DNA of 64,000 bases, taken from NCBI RefSeq assembly GCF_001297015.1, contig NZ_LIGE01000036.1, positions 186,001 through 250,000 on the forward strand, in the 5' to 3' direction. Source of the stretch: Pseudomonas sp. RIT-PI-r (GTDB lineage Bacteria; Pseudomonadota; Gammaproteobacteria; Pseudomonadales; Pseudomonadaceae). The notes beneath the pieces are model-generated. The model saw nothing but the letters and a program-made list of their open reading frames with translations. It had not been told where the DNA came from and searched no databases. Shown here piece by piece: positions 27,697-36,380 of this stretch; position 1 is the stretch's first letter, and every line of letters begins with the position of its first letter. The position numbers and the translations under genes are program-made.

Positions 27697-29790
27697 TCAA
27701 TCCGGCTTGCCGTGGATCACACCAGCGGTGTTATCCATCAGGCTCTTGGTCGCCGTTTGCAGAAACGCTTCAAGCTTGAGTTTCAACTCGGCGGTGCGCG
27801 GTGCATTCGGTACCACTTCGGCGTGCGGATTGGCGCCCAACTGGTACTGCCACATCTTCGGCCCCATGTCCTTGTCTCTCGGCAATACCAGAATCTGGTC
27901 GGCCGTGACGATGGCGGTGGTCTGCTCGCTGCCCGACGGTTTGATCACACCGAAACCGGTGTCGCCTTCCGGCAGATTGAGCAAATCGCGGCCCCAGCAC
28001 TGATGACGCACTTCGCCACCCAGGCGGCCCATGATAGTCGGCACGATGTCGATCTGCGTACCGACGGTGTGGTCGCGGGTACCGAACTTCTCCTGGATGC
28101 CCGGAGCGATCATCAGCATCGGCACGTTGAAGCGGCCCAGGTCCATTTCGGTGATCTGGCGCTCGTTGCCGAAGCCGTGGTCGCCGACGATGACGAACAG
28201 GGTTTCCTTGAAGTACGGCTCTTTGCGTGCCTTCTCGAAGAACTGACCCAGCGCCCAGTCGGAGTAGCGCATGGCGGTCAAGTGTTCGTTGAGGCTGCCA
28301 CGGTCGGTGACGCGCTCAACCGGCAATGGCGTCGGCAAGGCGTATGGCGTGTGGTTGGACAGGGTTTGCAGCAGCGCGTAGAACGGCTTGCCGTTTTCGC
28401 GCGCCTTGAGCTCCTGCAGGCCACGGTCGAACATGTCTTGGTCAGACACGCCCCAGGTCGGATCGGAGAACACCGGGTTGACGAAGTCGTTACGGCCAAC
28501 AAAGTTGGTCATGCCCTGGTTGCTGAAGAAGCCTGACTGGTTGTCCCAGGCGAAGTCGCCGTTGTAGACGTACACGTCGTCGTAGTCACGGGCGCTGAGC
28601 ACCTGCGGCAGGCCGGATAGCTTGTGGCTGCCTTCCGGGGTCTGCATCAGGTATTCGAAACCTGGCAGGTTCGGGAAGCAGGCCATGGTCGCGAACATGC
28701 CCTGGTGAGTGTGCGTACCGTTGGAGAAGAAGCGGTCGAACAGCAGGCCTTCCTTGGACAGCTTGTCCAGGTATGGCGTGATGTTGCCTGGCGCGCCCAA
28801 TGCACCGACCGAGTGACCGGCCATGCTTTCCATCAGGATCACCACGACGTTCTTGATCGGCAGGGTCTTGTCGGCCGGCGGCGTGTAATCACGGCGCACG
28901 GCGGCAATATCGGCATCCACCAGTTTGTCGTCCGGCATCAGCAACATGTCACGCACGACTTTCTGCGCTTGCTCCTGCGGCAACGTCGCTTTCCAGATAT
29001 TGTCGCGATCCTCGCCCATGCGCGACTTGGCAGCCTCGATCAGCGACAGCGTAGCGTTGAGGCCGAGCTGGTTGGCGAAGTTGGAATCGGTGGTGTACAC
29101 GTCACCCCAACGCATTGGCGGGCCCTGACGCAGGGTGCCACGGGCGGCGACCACGCAGATCAGCAGGCAGACCACGAATACCGCCAGGCGGGTGTACCAC
29201 GGCGCGACTTGGCGGCTGCTGACGCTGCCACCGCTGAAAGGTCCGCGCGGACGTGTGGCGCGGTCGGCACCTTTGAACGCGAGGGTCAGAATGACAGTGC
29301 CGATGACCCACGCCAGCAGGTAACGCACCACCGGAAAACCGTACCAGAGCATGCTCATCACGGTTTTCGGGTCTTCCTTCACGTACTGGAACACCAGACC
29401 GTTGAGGCGCTGGTGGAACTCGCGGTAGAAGTCCATCTCCATCAGGCCGAGGAACAGCGCGATGCTCGAGGCGATGGTCAGCCACAGGCGAAAGAAACCG
29501 CGTGCGGCCATGGCGCGGGCACTGAACAGGGCCAGCACCAGCGGAATGCACACATAGACCACCAGGCGCAGGTCGAAACGCAGGCCGTTGGCGAAGGCTT
29601 CGAGGAAGGTCGAGGCCGGGGTGTCGAGGATCATCTCGCGGTTGTAGACCAGCAGCGCGAGGCGCAGCACGGAAAACATCACCATCATGACCAGCGCACA
29701 AAGCAGCGTGTAGGCCAGATGCGATTTGACGGTCGGTTGCAGCAGGCGAGCAGAAGATCGCTGCTGATTCAGGGCGTCCGGGTTTGCCAT
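27697..29790 (-). CDS. LtaS-like membrane sulfatase / phosphoglycerol transferase
   Basis: The 697-residue inner-membrane enzyme has five N-terminal helices (within about 25-215) and a periplasmic alkaline-phosphatase-type domain (about 310-660). The metal and catalytic residues of the LtaS/OpgB group are visible: E321 in LMESMAGHS, the nucleophile T359 in SNGTHTHQG, and the late metal motif VGDHGFGN. In Gram-negatives such enzymes transfer phosphoglycerol or phosphoethanolamine from phospholipids to periplasmic glucans or lipid A. Pseudomonads lack lipoteichoic acid, so the acceptor here is open. The gene is monocistronic, and the 305 bases upstream are free of genes. Confidence 0.9.
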   Translation of the reverse strand: MANPDALNQQRSSARLLQPTVKSHLAYTLLCALVMMVMFSVLRLALLVYNREMILDTPASTFLEAFANGLRFDLRLVVYVCIPLVLALFSARAMAARGFFRLWLTIASSIALFLGLMEMDFYREFHQRLNGLVFQYVKEDPKTVMSMLWYGFPVVRYLLAWVIGTVILTLAFKGADRATRPRGPFSGGSVSSRQVAPWYTRLAVFVVCLLICVVAARGTLRQGPPMRWGDVYTTDSNFANQLGLNATLSLIEAAKSRMGEDRDNIWKATLPQEQAQKVVRDMLLMPDDKLVDADIAAVRRDYTPPADKTLPIKNVVVILMESMAGHSVGALGAPGNITPYLDKLSKEGLLFDRFFSNGTHTHQGMFATMACFPNLPGFEYLMQTPEGSHKLSGLPQVLSARDYDDVYVYNGDFAWDNQSGFFSNQGMTNFVGRNDFVNPVFSDPTWGVSDQDMFDRGLQELKARENGKPFYALLQTLSNHTPYALPTPLPVERVTDRGSLNEHLTAMRYSDWALGQFFEKARKEPYFKETLFVIVGDHGFGNERQITEMDLGRFNVPMLMIAPGIQEKFGTRDHTVGTQIDIVPTIMGRLGGEVRHQCWGRDLLNLPEGDTGFGVIKPSGSEQTTAIVTADQILVLPRDKDMGPKMWQYQLGANPHAEVVPNAPRTAELKLKLEAFLQTATKSLMDNTAGVIHGKPD

Positions 29791-30095
29791 GTCGTTTTAG
29801 GACCCATTGGAAGTTGAAGTTGCAAAAATACAGCGGCGCCATGCCCTCTATTGGTCATTCCAGACCCCGGGGCTTGCGCAGTGCGCAAATGTTGCACGAT
29901 CACCCGCACCATTGCTATTGATTACTGCCGCGCTGCCAGACACTTTCATTTAAAGCGATGACAGCCGGAAAACAGCGCGGGCGAATTGTCTTGAACGCTT
30001 TGTGAAAATTTCGTTCAACGCATATCTGGAAACACAATATAGATACAAAACAAAACGCCCCGTATCGGTCGGGGCGTTTCTTAGAGCGCGTTTGA
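29791..30095. other. Intergenic region upstream of the membrane sulfatase
   Basis: This 305-base stretch holds the promoter region of the sulfatase gene (AT-rich around 29925-30050) and, at its right end, the terminator of the START-domain gene. I see no ORF with a ribosome binding site and no RNA gene. Confidence 0.6.
30053..30079 (-). terminator. Intrinsic terminator of the START-domain gene
   Basis: Arms AAACGCCCCG (30053-30062) and CGGGGCGTTT (30070-30079) are perfectly complementary around a seven-base loop. It lies 16 bases after the stop of the START gene. Confidence 0.9.
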
Positions 30096-30701
30096 TTACT
30101 TCTCGGCGCGTTCTTTCAGGGCTTTGAGGGTGTTGAACGGTGCGTCGACCACGAACTTGTTGGCAACCATCGCCGGCACGCTGCCACCGGGCTCGGTGTG
30201 CACCTGGTAGGTCACTTCAACCTGGTCGCCCTTGGGTACGAACTTCCAGAAGCCTTTGACCTGCTGCACGCGGACAAAGCCTTTTTCTTCCGGAACGTAC
30301 GTCGGCAGACCTTTGAGGTTGCGGGTCAGGCTGCCGTCGGCGCCTTCGACGGTGGTGACTTCGATCACCGAGTCACGCGGAGTTACCGGCCAAGGCGTAT
30401 TGAACTGGCTATAGGTCCAGCTCTTGTCGCCTTCGTGCTTGAGCAGTTTCTGGGTCTTGCACTCGTGAATCCAGGCGCACGCGCCGGAGACGTCTTCCTG
30501 CAGTGCGCGCAGTTTGGCGACGGTGGTCTTCATCAGTGCAACGCCCTGATAGGACTTGTAGTCCGAACCCGGTACTTCGCTCAGGGAGACTTTGATGCCG
30601 TCCTCGTTCTTGGCAACTTTCCAGTCTTCAGCCTGAGCGACGGACGTGGCCAGCACAGCGGTCAAACCACACAACACAGCGATACGATGCAGCGAACCCA
30701 T
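30096..30701 (-). CDS. Secreted START-domain lipid-binding protein
   Basis: The 201-residue protein has a signal peptide (cleavage after AQA, near residue 24) followed by one START (SRPBCC) domain, shown by the WKVAKNEDGIKVSLS start, the WIHECK and TPWPVTPRDSV segments and a C-terminal helix. It should bind a lipid or other hydrophobic ligand in the periplasm. The ATG at 30701 has AAGGA eight bases upstream; the much longer open frame has no signals. It lies just downstream of the YkgJ-type gene. Confidence 0.9.
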   Translation of the reverse strand: MGSLHRIAVLCGLTAVLATSVAQAEDWKVAKNEDGIKVSLSEVPGSDYKSYQGVALMKTTVAKLRALQEDVSGACAWIHECKTQKLLKHEGDKSWTYSQFNTPWPVTPRDSVIEVTTVEGADGSLTRNLKGLPTYVPEEKGFVRVQQVKGFWKFVPKGDQVEVTYQVHTEPGGSVPAMVANKFVVDAPFNTLKALKERAEK

Positions 30702-30742
30702 AGTCTTATTCCTTATTGTTGAAGTTCCGTTCGTTTGACACA

Positions 30743-30997
30743 TCACGCCGCCGTCATTTGCTCCCACCAGCCGATCAGCCTGATCGCCTCTTCCGAGCTG
30801 CTGCCGCAGGTTTCGACATCCGCGGTAAAACCCGAGCAAACTGTCGGGCGCTCGGGGCGGCCGAAAATGCTGCACAGGTTTTCGACCGAGAGTTGCACGC
30901 AACGTTCGCCGGCAGGTTTGCCATCGGGCATGCCGGGAATCGGCGAACTGATGGAAGGGGCAATGCAGCAAGCGCCACAGCCTTCACGGCATTTCAT
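30743..30997 (-). CDS. YkgJ-type cysteine cluster protein
   Basis: This 84-residue protein has the clustered cysteines of the YkgJ family: CREGCGACC at the N-terminus (C3, C7, C10, C11), then Cys at about 33, 42, 54 and 64. They should bind zinc or an iron-sulfur cluster. The function is unknown. The START gene begins 41 bases downstream, so the two may be cotranscribed, although nothing in the sequence links their activities. Confidence 0.88.
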   Translation of the reverse strand: MKCREGCGACCIAPSISSPIPGMPDGKPAGERCVQLSVENLCSIFGRPERPTVCSGFTADVETCGSSSEEAIRLIGWWEQMTAA

Positions 30998-31163
30998 GAC
31001 GGAAAAATCCTCGCGACGGGCGATGTGTTAAAGAGACGCCGAACAGAGTAACCGCTAAAACGGCTGTTTTAAATTGCCGGTACCGGGGTTTTTAGCGATA
31101 AGCGAATGTGACTGACCAGTCTGCGACAAAGCGTCTGCTGTGCGGGTCACAGACCGGCGGAAT

Positions 31164-31640
31164 TTACTGCTTGAATTCGAAATCGAGTGCCGCGCCTTCG
31201 ACTTCGCGACGCTCTTCGTTGCGCAGTTGCAACTGCATTTCGTTGCTGAGCAAGCGACCGTTGAGTTGGAAACCGCTGTTTTTCTCGCCAAACATCTGCG
31301 GCAGGATCGGCTCGCGCTTGGGCAATTCAACAGTGCCCTTGGGTTTCAATTCCTGAACCATATCCTTGGGCAGGCTCAAGTCGAGCCTGGCCGCTGGCAA
31401 TCTGGTTTTCGCCACTTCGCTGGCGGGTTTTGACTTGGAAGCGATCGGTGCTCGCTTCTTCACCGCAGCGGCTTTTTTCTTCTGGGCCTTGTTGACCGGC
31501 GTCTTTTTCTGGCTGGTTGCCTGCTTCTTGGCTGTACTCGTGACGGCGGGCTTTTCCTGCACTGCGGCCGCCACAGCAGGCGCATGGCCGATCATCAGCA
31601 GGCACAGCAGAACTCCGGCGGCAGGAAAAATCGCTTTCAT
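31164..31640 (-). CDS. Hypothetical secreted Lys/Ala-rich protein
   Basis: I do not recognise a family. The 158-residue product starts with a signal peptide (about 1-25, ending APAVAAA), continues with a Lys/Ala/Pro-rich low-complexity stretch (about 30-85), and ends in a more ordered region (about 90-158) with LDLSLPKDMVQELKP and FQLNGRLLSNEMQLQ. Similar proteins in pseudomonads are sometimes mislabelled 'translation initiation factor 2' because of the low-complexity part. The ATG at 31640 is chosen because it starts the signal peptide. It may be a periplasmic or surface accessory protein. Confidence 0.75.
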   Translation of the reverse strand: MKAIFPAAGVLLCLLMIGHAPAVAAAVQEKPAVTSTAKKQATSQKKTPVNKAQKKKAAAVKKRAPIASKSKPASEVAKTRLPAARLDLSLPKDMVQELKPKGTVELPKREPILPQMFGEKNSGFQLNGRLLSNEMQLQLRNEERREVEGAALDFEFKQ

Positions 31641-31718
31641 GGACCCAACGACACTAACGGCAGAGGGCCATATGCTCGCTTGTTGAGCGTCACAAGACAA
31701 GCATCAGCCGCCTCTCGT

Positions 31719-33158
31719 TCAGAATCCGCCTGCTGTTTCCTGACACAGTTGAGTGGCCAACAGACCCAGGGTCATCAGCGCCCTCTCCGCTTCGCGATTC
31801 CACGGAATCCCGCAATTGAGGCGTATACAGTGGTTGAACTGCTCGGTATTACTGAAGATAAGCCCCGGCGCAATGCTGATGCCCTGCTGCAAGGCGCGAA
31901 CATGCAATTCCTGCGTATTGACCCGCCCAGGCAGACTCACCCAGAGGATGAAACCGCCCGTGGGCCGGGACATTTGCGTGCCTTCGGGGAAGTACTGCTG
32001 CACCGCCAATTGAAAGGCACTGAGGTTTTTCCGGTATTCCTGGCGGATGTACCGTAAATGCCGGTCATAACCACCGTTTTCCAGATAGGCGGCAATGGCC
32101 ATTTGCGTCACGCTGCACGCCGAATGCGTACTGAAGGTCTGCAAGCGCTGGATTTCCTGCTGGTATTTGCCGGCGATCATCCAGCCGATGCGCACCCCTG
32201 GCGATAACGTTTTGGAAAAACTCGAGCAGTAGATAACCCGATCCAGTCGGTCATACGCCTTGAGCGCTTTGGTGCGACCCTGCTCGAACATCAACTCGCC
32301 ATAGATGTCGTCTTCGACGATCTGGATATCGAAGTCCGAGGCCAGGCGCAGCAATTGCTTCTGGCGCTCTTCGGGCATGGTGCCGCCCAAGGGATTGCTC
32401 AGGCGCGTGGTCAGCACCAACGCTTTGATTGACCATTGATTGGCCGCCAGTTGCAGCGCCTCCAGGCTCATGCCGGTGGCGGGATCGCTGGGGATTTCGA
32501 TGACTTTCAGGCCGAGCAGGTCAGCCAGTTGCAACAGACCATAATAAGTCGGTGATTCAGCCGCGATCAGATCGCCGGGCCGGGTCAGTACCCGCAACGA
32601 CATCTGCAAGGCGTCGACGCAACCGTGGGTGATCACTACCTCCGACGGGTCGACGACTACGCCGGCATCGCGCATGCGGATCGCCACTTGCCGGCGCAGC
32701 GGTTCAAAACCGGGGCTGAACATGTAGCTGAAGGCGCGCGGGCTATGGAAACGGGTAACTTTGGCCAGTTGCTGATGCAGCGCCCGAACCGGCAGGTAAT
32801 CGACGCTCGGCACCGCAGCGCCCAACGGGAATACACCTTCGCGGCGTGATTCGACCAGAACCTGTTGAATGATGCTGCTGCGGGTCACCAGACCGGGACG
32901 CTCAACCCGGGCGATGTCGGGCGTCGGCGCAGTCAACGCGGGTGTCTGGTGCACGTAATAACCGGACTGCGGACGCGCGCGAATCAGCCCCTGATCTTCA
33001 AGATTGGCGTACGCCTGCAACACCGTCGCATGGCTGACGTTGAGCTGCGAACTCATCTTGCGCACCGAAGGCACGCGCTCCCCCGGTTGATAGACACCAC
33101 GGCGAATGTCTTCGGCCAGTTGCTGAGCAATACGTTGGTAGAGCAAGAGATTGGTCAT
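31719..33158 (-). CDS. MocR-family transcriptional regulator (GntR-aminotransferase fusion)
   Basis: The 479-residue regulator joins a GntR winged helix (about 5-70, PGERVPSVRKMSSQLNVSHA) to a class I aminotransferase-like domain (about 100-470). The PLP-binding lysine is K316 in CSSFSKTLSP, and Asp-Tyr of DDIYGEL lies upstream, so it should bind PLP and sense an amino compound. The usual NPTG of active aminotransferases is NPLGG here. Targets are normally next to such regulators, but its neighbours are a secreted hypothetical gene and an envelope operon, so the target is unclear. Confidence 0.9.
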   Translation of the reverse strand: MTNLLLYQRIAQQLAEDIRRGVYQPGERVPSVRKMSSQLNVSHATVLQAYANLEDQGLIRARPQSGYYVHQTPALTAPTPDIARVERPGLVTRSSIIQQVLVESRREGVFPLGAAVPSVDYLPVRALHQQLAKVTRFHSPRAFSYMFSPGFEPLRRQVAIRMRDAGVVVDPSEVVITHGCVDALQMSLRVLTRPGDLIAAESPTYYGLLQLADLLGLKVIEIPSDPATGMSLEALQLAANQWSIKALVLTTRLSNPLGGTMPEERQKQLLRLASDFDIQIVEDDIYGELMFEQGRTKALKAYDRLDRVIYCSSFSKTLSPGVRIGWMIAGKYQQEIQRLQTFSTHSACSVTQMAIAAYLENGGYDRHLRYIRQEYRKNLSAFQLAVQQYFPEGTQMSRPTGGFILWVSLPGRVNTQELHVRALQQGISIAPGLIFSNTEQFNHCIRLNCGIPWNREAERALMTLGLLATQLCQETAGGF

Positions 33159-33310
33159 GACGCAGCACTCGATTTCACGGGCATTTTATTCTTGTGTGAA
33201 ACAATACCGGAACAGTTTAGAAGTGTACTGGGACAGTTACCACTTTAGTCGACCATACAGTGCGGTGTCTGCCCCTGACTGTACTGATTTGCGAGCTAAT
33301 CGACAGACGT

Positions 33311-33344
33311 AAAAAAGCCCGGCACTGCATGACAGTCCGGGCTT
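33311..33344 (-). terminator. Intrinsic terminator of the envelope operon
   Basis: Arms AAGCCCGGCACTG and CAGTCCGGGCTT pair with one bulge around a five-base loop; on the minus strand the stem is followed by six T. It lies 30 bases after the OmpA-like stop. Confidence 0.88.
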
Positions 33345-33373
33345 TCCAGGAGCTGTGTAGGGTTTTGCGTTGC

Positions 33374-34186
33374 TTAGCGGGCGGCGCCGAGCTGGCCTTT
33401 TTCGTCGGAGAAGACAATTTCCACCCGACGGTTCTGTGCGCGCCCACGCTCGGAAGCATTGACGTCTACCGGGTATTCATCGCCGTAACCTTCGACCTGA
33501 ATGCGTTTGTCGTCGATCCCGAGATCCATCAGCACGTCCGCCACGGCTTGTGCGCGGTCGCGGGACAGTTTGAGGTTTTCCTGCTTGCCGCCGGTGCTGT
33601 CGGTGTAGCCCTCGATGCGCACCACGCGTTTCGGATTCAGTTGCAGGAACTGAACGATCTTCAGCACGACACGGTTGGCCGAGTTTTTCAGCTCCGCTTC
33701 ACCGGTGTCGAACAACACGTCGCCGAGGGTCATCACCAGGCCCCGGTCGGTCTGCGTGGTGGCCAGTGCGACGATCTGTTCTTCCAGCCACTTGCCCTGC
33801 TGCTGCACGCTGAGCAGCTTGGACTCACGCAAAGCCAATTGCAGACGCTGGCGTTCCAGTTCGAGCTTGGCCGCGCGCTCTTCGTTGAGCACCTGATTGG
33901 TGTGTTCGCGGGCGATTTCGCTGTAGCGCTGGCTCAGATAGGCGTAGTGCACTACGTCCGAACCGCTGCCCCAATAGGTCGACAGGCGATCGGCGCGAGC
34001 CAGCGATTCTCCTGCACGAATCACGTCTTTCGGCGCGATGCGCAGCACGTTGGAGTCTTCTTTGACTTTCTGGAAGTCGGCGCCGGCTTCTTGCAGAGCG
34101 GATTCGCTGTGCTGTCCGGCGCAGCCGTACAGGCTGGCGCAACCGGCGAGAATCAGCGCGCCAACGACTTTGGATTTGAGGCTCAT
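33374..34186 (-). CDS. OmpA-family lipoprotein
   Basis: The 270-residue protein has a lipoprotein signal (SLYGC, Cys22) and a C-terminal OmpA peptidoglycan-binding domain (about 150-260), with the motif GYTDSTG and NLKLSRDRAQAV that contains the Asp and Arg contacting diaminopimelate. The middle part (about 40-140) is a long charged helix. It should tether the outer membrane to the wall. Its ATG overlaps the TGA of the DUF4398 gene (ATGA), so the two are translationally coupled, and it is the last gene of a three-gene envelope operon. Confidence 0.92.
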   Translation of the reverse strand: MSLKSKVVGALILAGCASLYGCAGQHSESALQEAGADFQKVKEDSNVLRIAPKDVIRAGESLARADRLSTYWGSGSDVVHYAYLSQRYSEIAREHTNQVLNEERAAKLELERQRLQLALRESKLLSVQQQGKWLEEQIVALATTQTDRGLVMTLGDVLFDTGEAELKNSANRVVLKIVQFLQLNPKRVVRIEGYTDSTGGKQENLKLSRDRAQAVADVLMDLGIDDKRIQVEGYGDEYPVDVNASERGRAQNRRVEIVFSDEKGQLGAAR

Positions 34187-34539
34187 TGGGCATCTCCCAG
34201 TTGCTTGCGCAGTCGGACGATGCGGGTGTTGAGCACGTTCACCTGTTCTTCGCTTTTTTGCGTCAGCACTTTGGCTTCAGCCAGACGCGCATCCAGCTCA
34301 GCCTGTTCGGCACGCATACGCGCATTGCGGTAGGACTCGTCGGCCATGTTGCCTTTGGCACGGTCGTATTTGGTTTCGGCCAGTTTCATTTCCGGCACTT
34401 CATCAGCGGTGGCGCCGACAGCCTTGGCCTGGGTAATGGCCTGCTCGGTCAGGCGCATTTGTTCAACGGGTGCCGGATCGGTCGCGCAACCGGCCAGGGC
34501 CAGAACGGCCACAGCCGCGAAAAGAGGTCGAATACTCAC
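34183..34539 (-). CDS. DUF4398 lipoprotein
   Basis: This 118-residue lipoprotein (LALAGC, Cys18) is one long helical, Glu/Ala/Arg-rich stretch, as in DUF4398. It is almost certainly a coiled-coil partner of the OmpA-type protein encoded next, which carries a similar helical segment. Its stop overlaps the next start. Function beyond envelope structure is unknown. Confidence 0.88.
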   Translation of the reverse strand: MSIRPLFAAVAVLALAGCATDPAPVEQMRLTEQAITQAKAVGATADEVPEMKLAETKYDRAKGNMADESYRNARMRAEQAELDARLAEAKVLTQKSEEQVNVLNTRIVRLRKQLGDAQ

Positions 34540-34548
34540 TAAGAATCC

Positions 34549-35370
34549 CTACTGTTTTGGGGCACTGACAGGTTGTTGCGGCTGTTGCTGCTGCGCCTTC
34601 CAGCGCTCGATATTGCGTTGCAGCGCGGCTTCCGTCAGTCCGGACGCGGGCAATTCTGTCATCTTTTTGGCTAGCTGTCCGCGCAACCACGGATCGTTGC
34701 AGGCCGAGTTGTGAGAAACCGCAAGAAACAGCCCCGGCCGGTCGACGGGTTGTTCGAACGCCAGCAGGTCATTGGCCATACCCAACGCCTGCGCGGCGGC
34801 CATGCCCGAATAGCGGCCGGCGAGTACATATTCCACTTCACCAAGGAGCAATTTCTGTAGCGCTTGGGTGAGGTTGGCTGTCTTGGTCAGGGTCAGATTC
34901 TGCTCGGCGAACGTGCCAAATGCCTGGGTCATGCGAGACTTTTCCGACAAGGCTCCGGCGTGGCCGTGCAGGTCTTTGGCTTCGCTGTAAACCAGTGTCG
35001 AGCCTTTGCGCGCCCACACCAGATAGTCGTTTTCCAGCAACGGTGGATGGATGTAGTCGAGGGTTTCCAACTCGTTGAGGGTCAGCGGTGCGTCAGCCAG
35101 CATGTCCATGCGCCCGCTGCGCACTTCATCGAGGGCTTGCGAGCGTTTACCGGCGTAGAGCAACTCGACTTTGATGCCGAGGTCTTTGCCGATTTGTTGC
35201 AACAGGTCGGCACTGGCGCCGATCAACTGCTTGGGATTTTGCGGATCCTGCCACAGATACGGTGGCGCATCCGGGCTACCAGTGACGATGAGGCGCTCGC
35301 ACTTGCCGGCGGCCGCGGCCAAACCTGGCAACAGGGCCAATCCCAACAACCATCCGCAGCGCAAATCCAT
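34549..35370 (-). CDS. Periplasmic solute-binding-like protein
   Basis: The 273-residue protein has a signal peptide (to about residue 21) and an SBP family 3 fold (about 25-245): GSPDAPPYLW at the start, then RSGRMDMLADAPLTLNE and a late RYSGM turn. No permease or ATPase gene lies nearby, so it is probably a sensor or envelope component rather than an importer subunit. The C-terminus is a Gln/Pro-rich tail. It is the first gene of the operon with the DUF4398 and OmpA lipoproteins, nine bases before the next start. Confidence 0.85.
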   Translation of the reverse strand: MDLRCGWLLGLALLPGLAAAAGKCERLIVTGSPDAPPYLWQDPQNPKQLIGASADLLQQIGKDLGIKVELLYAGKRSQALDEVRSGRMDMLADAPLTLNELETLDYIHPPLLENDYLVWARKGSTLVYSEAKDLHGHAGALSEKSRMTQAFGTFAEQNLTLTKTANLTQALQKLLLGEVEYVLAGRYSGMAAAQALGMANDLLAFEQPVDRPGLFLAVSHNSACNDPWLRGQLAKKMTELPASGLTEAALQRNIERWKAQQQQPQQPVSAPKQ

Positions 35371-35406
35371 GGCGAAACGCTCCCACTCAAATCCGAGACA
35401 AAAAAA

Positions 35407-35428
35407 AGCCCGGCCAACAGGCCGGGCT
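35407..35428. terminator. Bidirectional intrinsic terminator
   Basis: The nine-pair stem AGCCCGGCC / GGCCGGGCT has a four-base loop and an A-tract at its left. On the minus strand it lies after etfA and before the envelope operon. Confidence 0.92.
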
Positions 35429-35450
35429 CTTTATAAGTGAAGCCGCTGGA

Positions 35451-36380
35451 TTAGACCAGCTTCTCCAGCTCAGGGACTGCTTCGAACAGATCCGCCACGA
35501 GACCGTAATCGGCCACCTGGAAGATCGGCGCTTCTTCGTCCTTGTTGATCGCAACGATCACTTTGGAGTCTTTCATACCGGCCAGGTGCTGGATCGCGCC
35601 GGAGATACCAACGGCGATGTACAGCTGTGGCGCAACGATCTTGCCGGTCTGACCGACCTGCATGTCGTTCGGTACGAAGCCTGCGTCAACCGCAGCGCGC
35701 GAAGCACCGACGGCTGCGCCCAGCTTGTCGGCCAGGGCGTACAGGTGTTTGAAGTTGTCGCCGTTCTGCATGCCACGGCCGCCGGAAACGACGATCTTGG
35801 CAGCGGTCAGCTCTGGACGATCGGACTTGGCCAGCTCTTCGCCAACGAAGCTCGAAGTGCCAGCGTTGTGCGCAGCAGCGACTGCTTCAACGGCAGCCGA
35901 ACCGCCTTCAGCAGCAACCGGGTCGAAACCGGTGGCACGCACGGTGATCACTTTGATCGCGGCGGTCGATTGCACGGTAGCGATAGCGTTACCGGCGTAG
36001 ATCGGGCGCTTGAAGGTGTCAGCGCTTTCGACCGAGATGATCTCGGAGATCTGGTCAACGTCGAGCTGCGCAGCAACGCGCGGCAGGATGTTTTTGCCGT
36101 TGGAGGTGGCAGCAGCCAGGATGTGGCTGTAGCCAGCGCCAAGCTCTGCGACCAGCGGAGCAACGTTTTCCGGCAGCTGATGCGCGTAAGCCGCGTTATC
36201 AGCGTTCAGGACTTTGCTCACGCCAGCGATTTTCGCAGCAGCTTCAGCCACGGCGCCAGCGCCTTGACCAGCAACCAGAACGTGGATGTCGCCGCCGATT
36301 TTGGCCGCAGCAGCCACGGTGTTCAGCGTGGCCGGGGCCAGCACTTTGTTGTCGTGTTCAGCAATAACCAAGATAGTCAT
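35451..36380 (-). CDS. etfA: Electron transfer flavoprotein alpha subunit
   Basis: EtfA (309 residues) carries the FAD of the soluble electron transfer flavoprotein that takes electrons from acyl-CoA and other dehydrogenases to ETF-quinone oxidoreductase. The C-terminal FAD domain is clear: VVSGGRGMQNGDNF (about 200-213), GASRAAVDAGF, QVGQTGK.VAPQLYIAVGISGAIQH. Its start directly follows the stop of etfB with no gap. The partner oxidoreductase etfD lies divergently 550 bases upstream. Confidence 0.96.
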   Translation of the reverse strand: MTILVIAEHDNKVLAPATLNTVAAAAKIGGDIHVLVAGQGAGAVAEAAAKIAGVSKVLNADNAAYAHQLPENVAPLVAELGAGYSHILAAATSNGKNILPRVAAQLDVDQISEIISVESADTFKRPIYAGNAIATVQSTAAIKVITVRATGFDPVAAEGGSAAVEAVAAAHNAGTSSFVGEELAKSDRPELTAAKIVVSGGRGMQNGDNFKHLYALADKLGAAVGASRAAVDAGFVPNDMQVGQTGKIVAPQLYIAVGISGAIQHLAGMKDSKVIVAINKDEEAPIFQVADYGLVADLFEAVPELEKLV

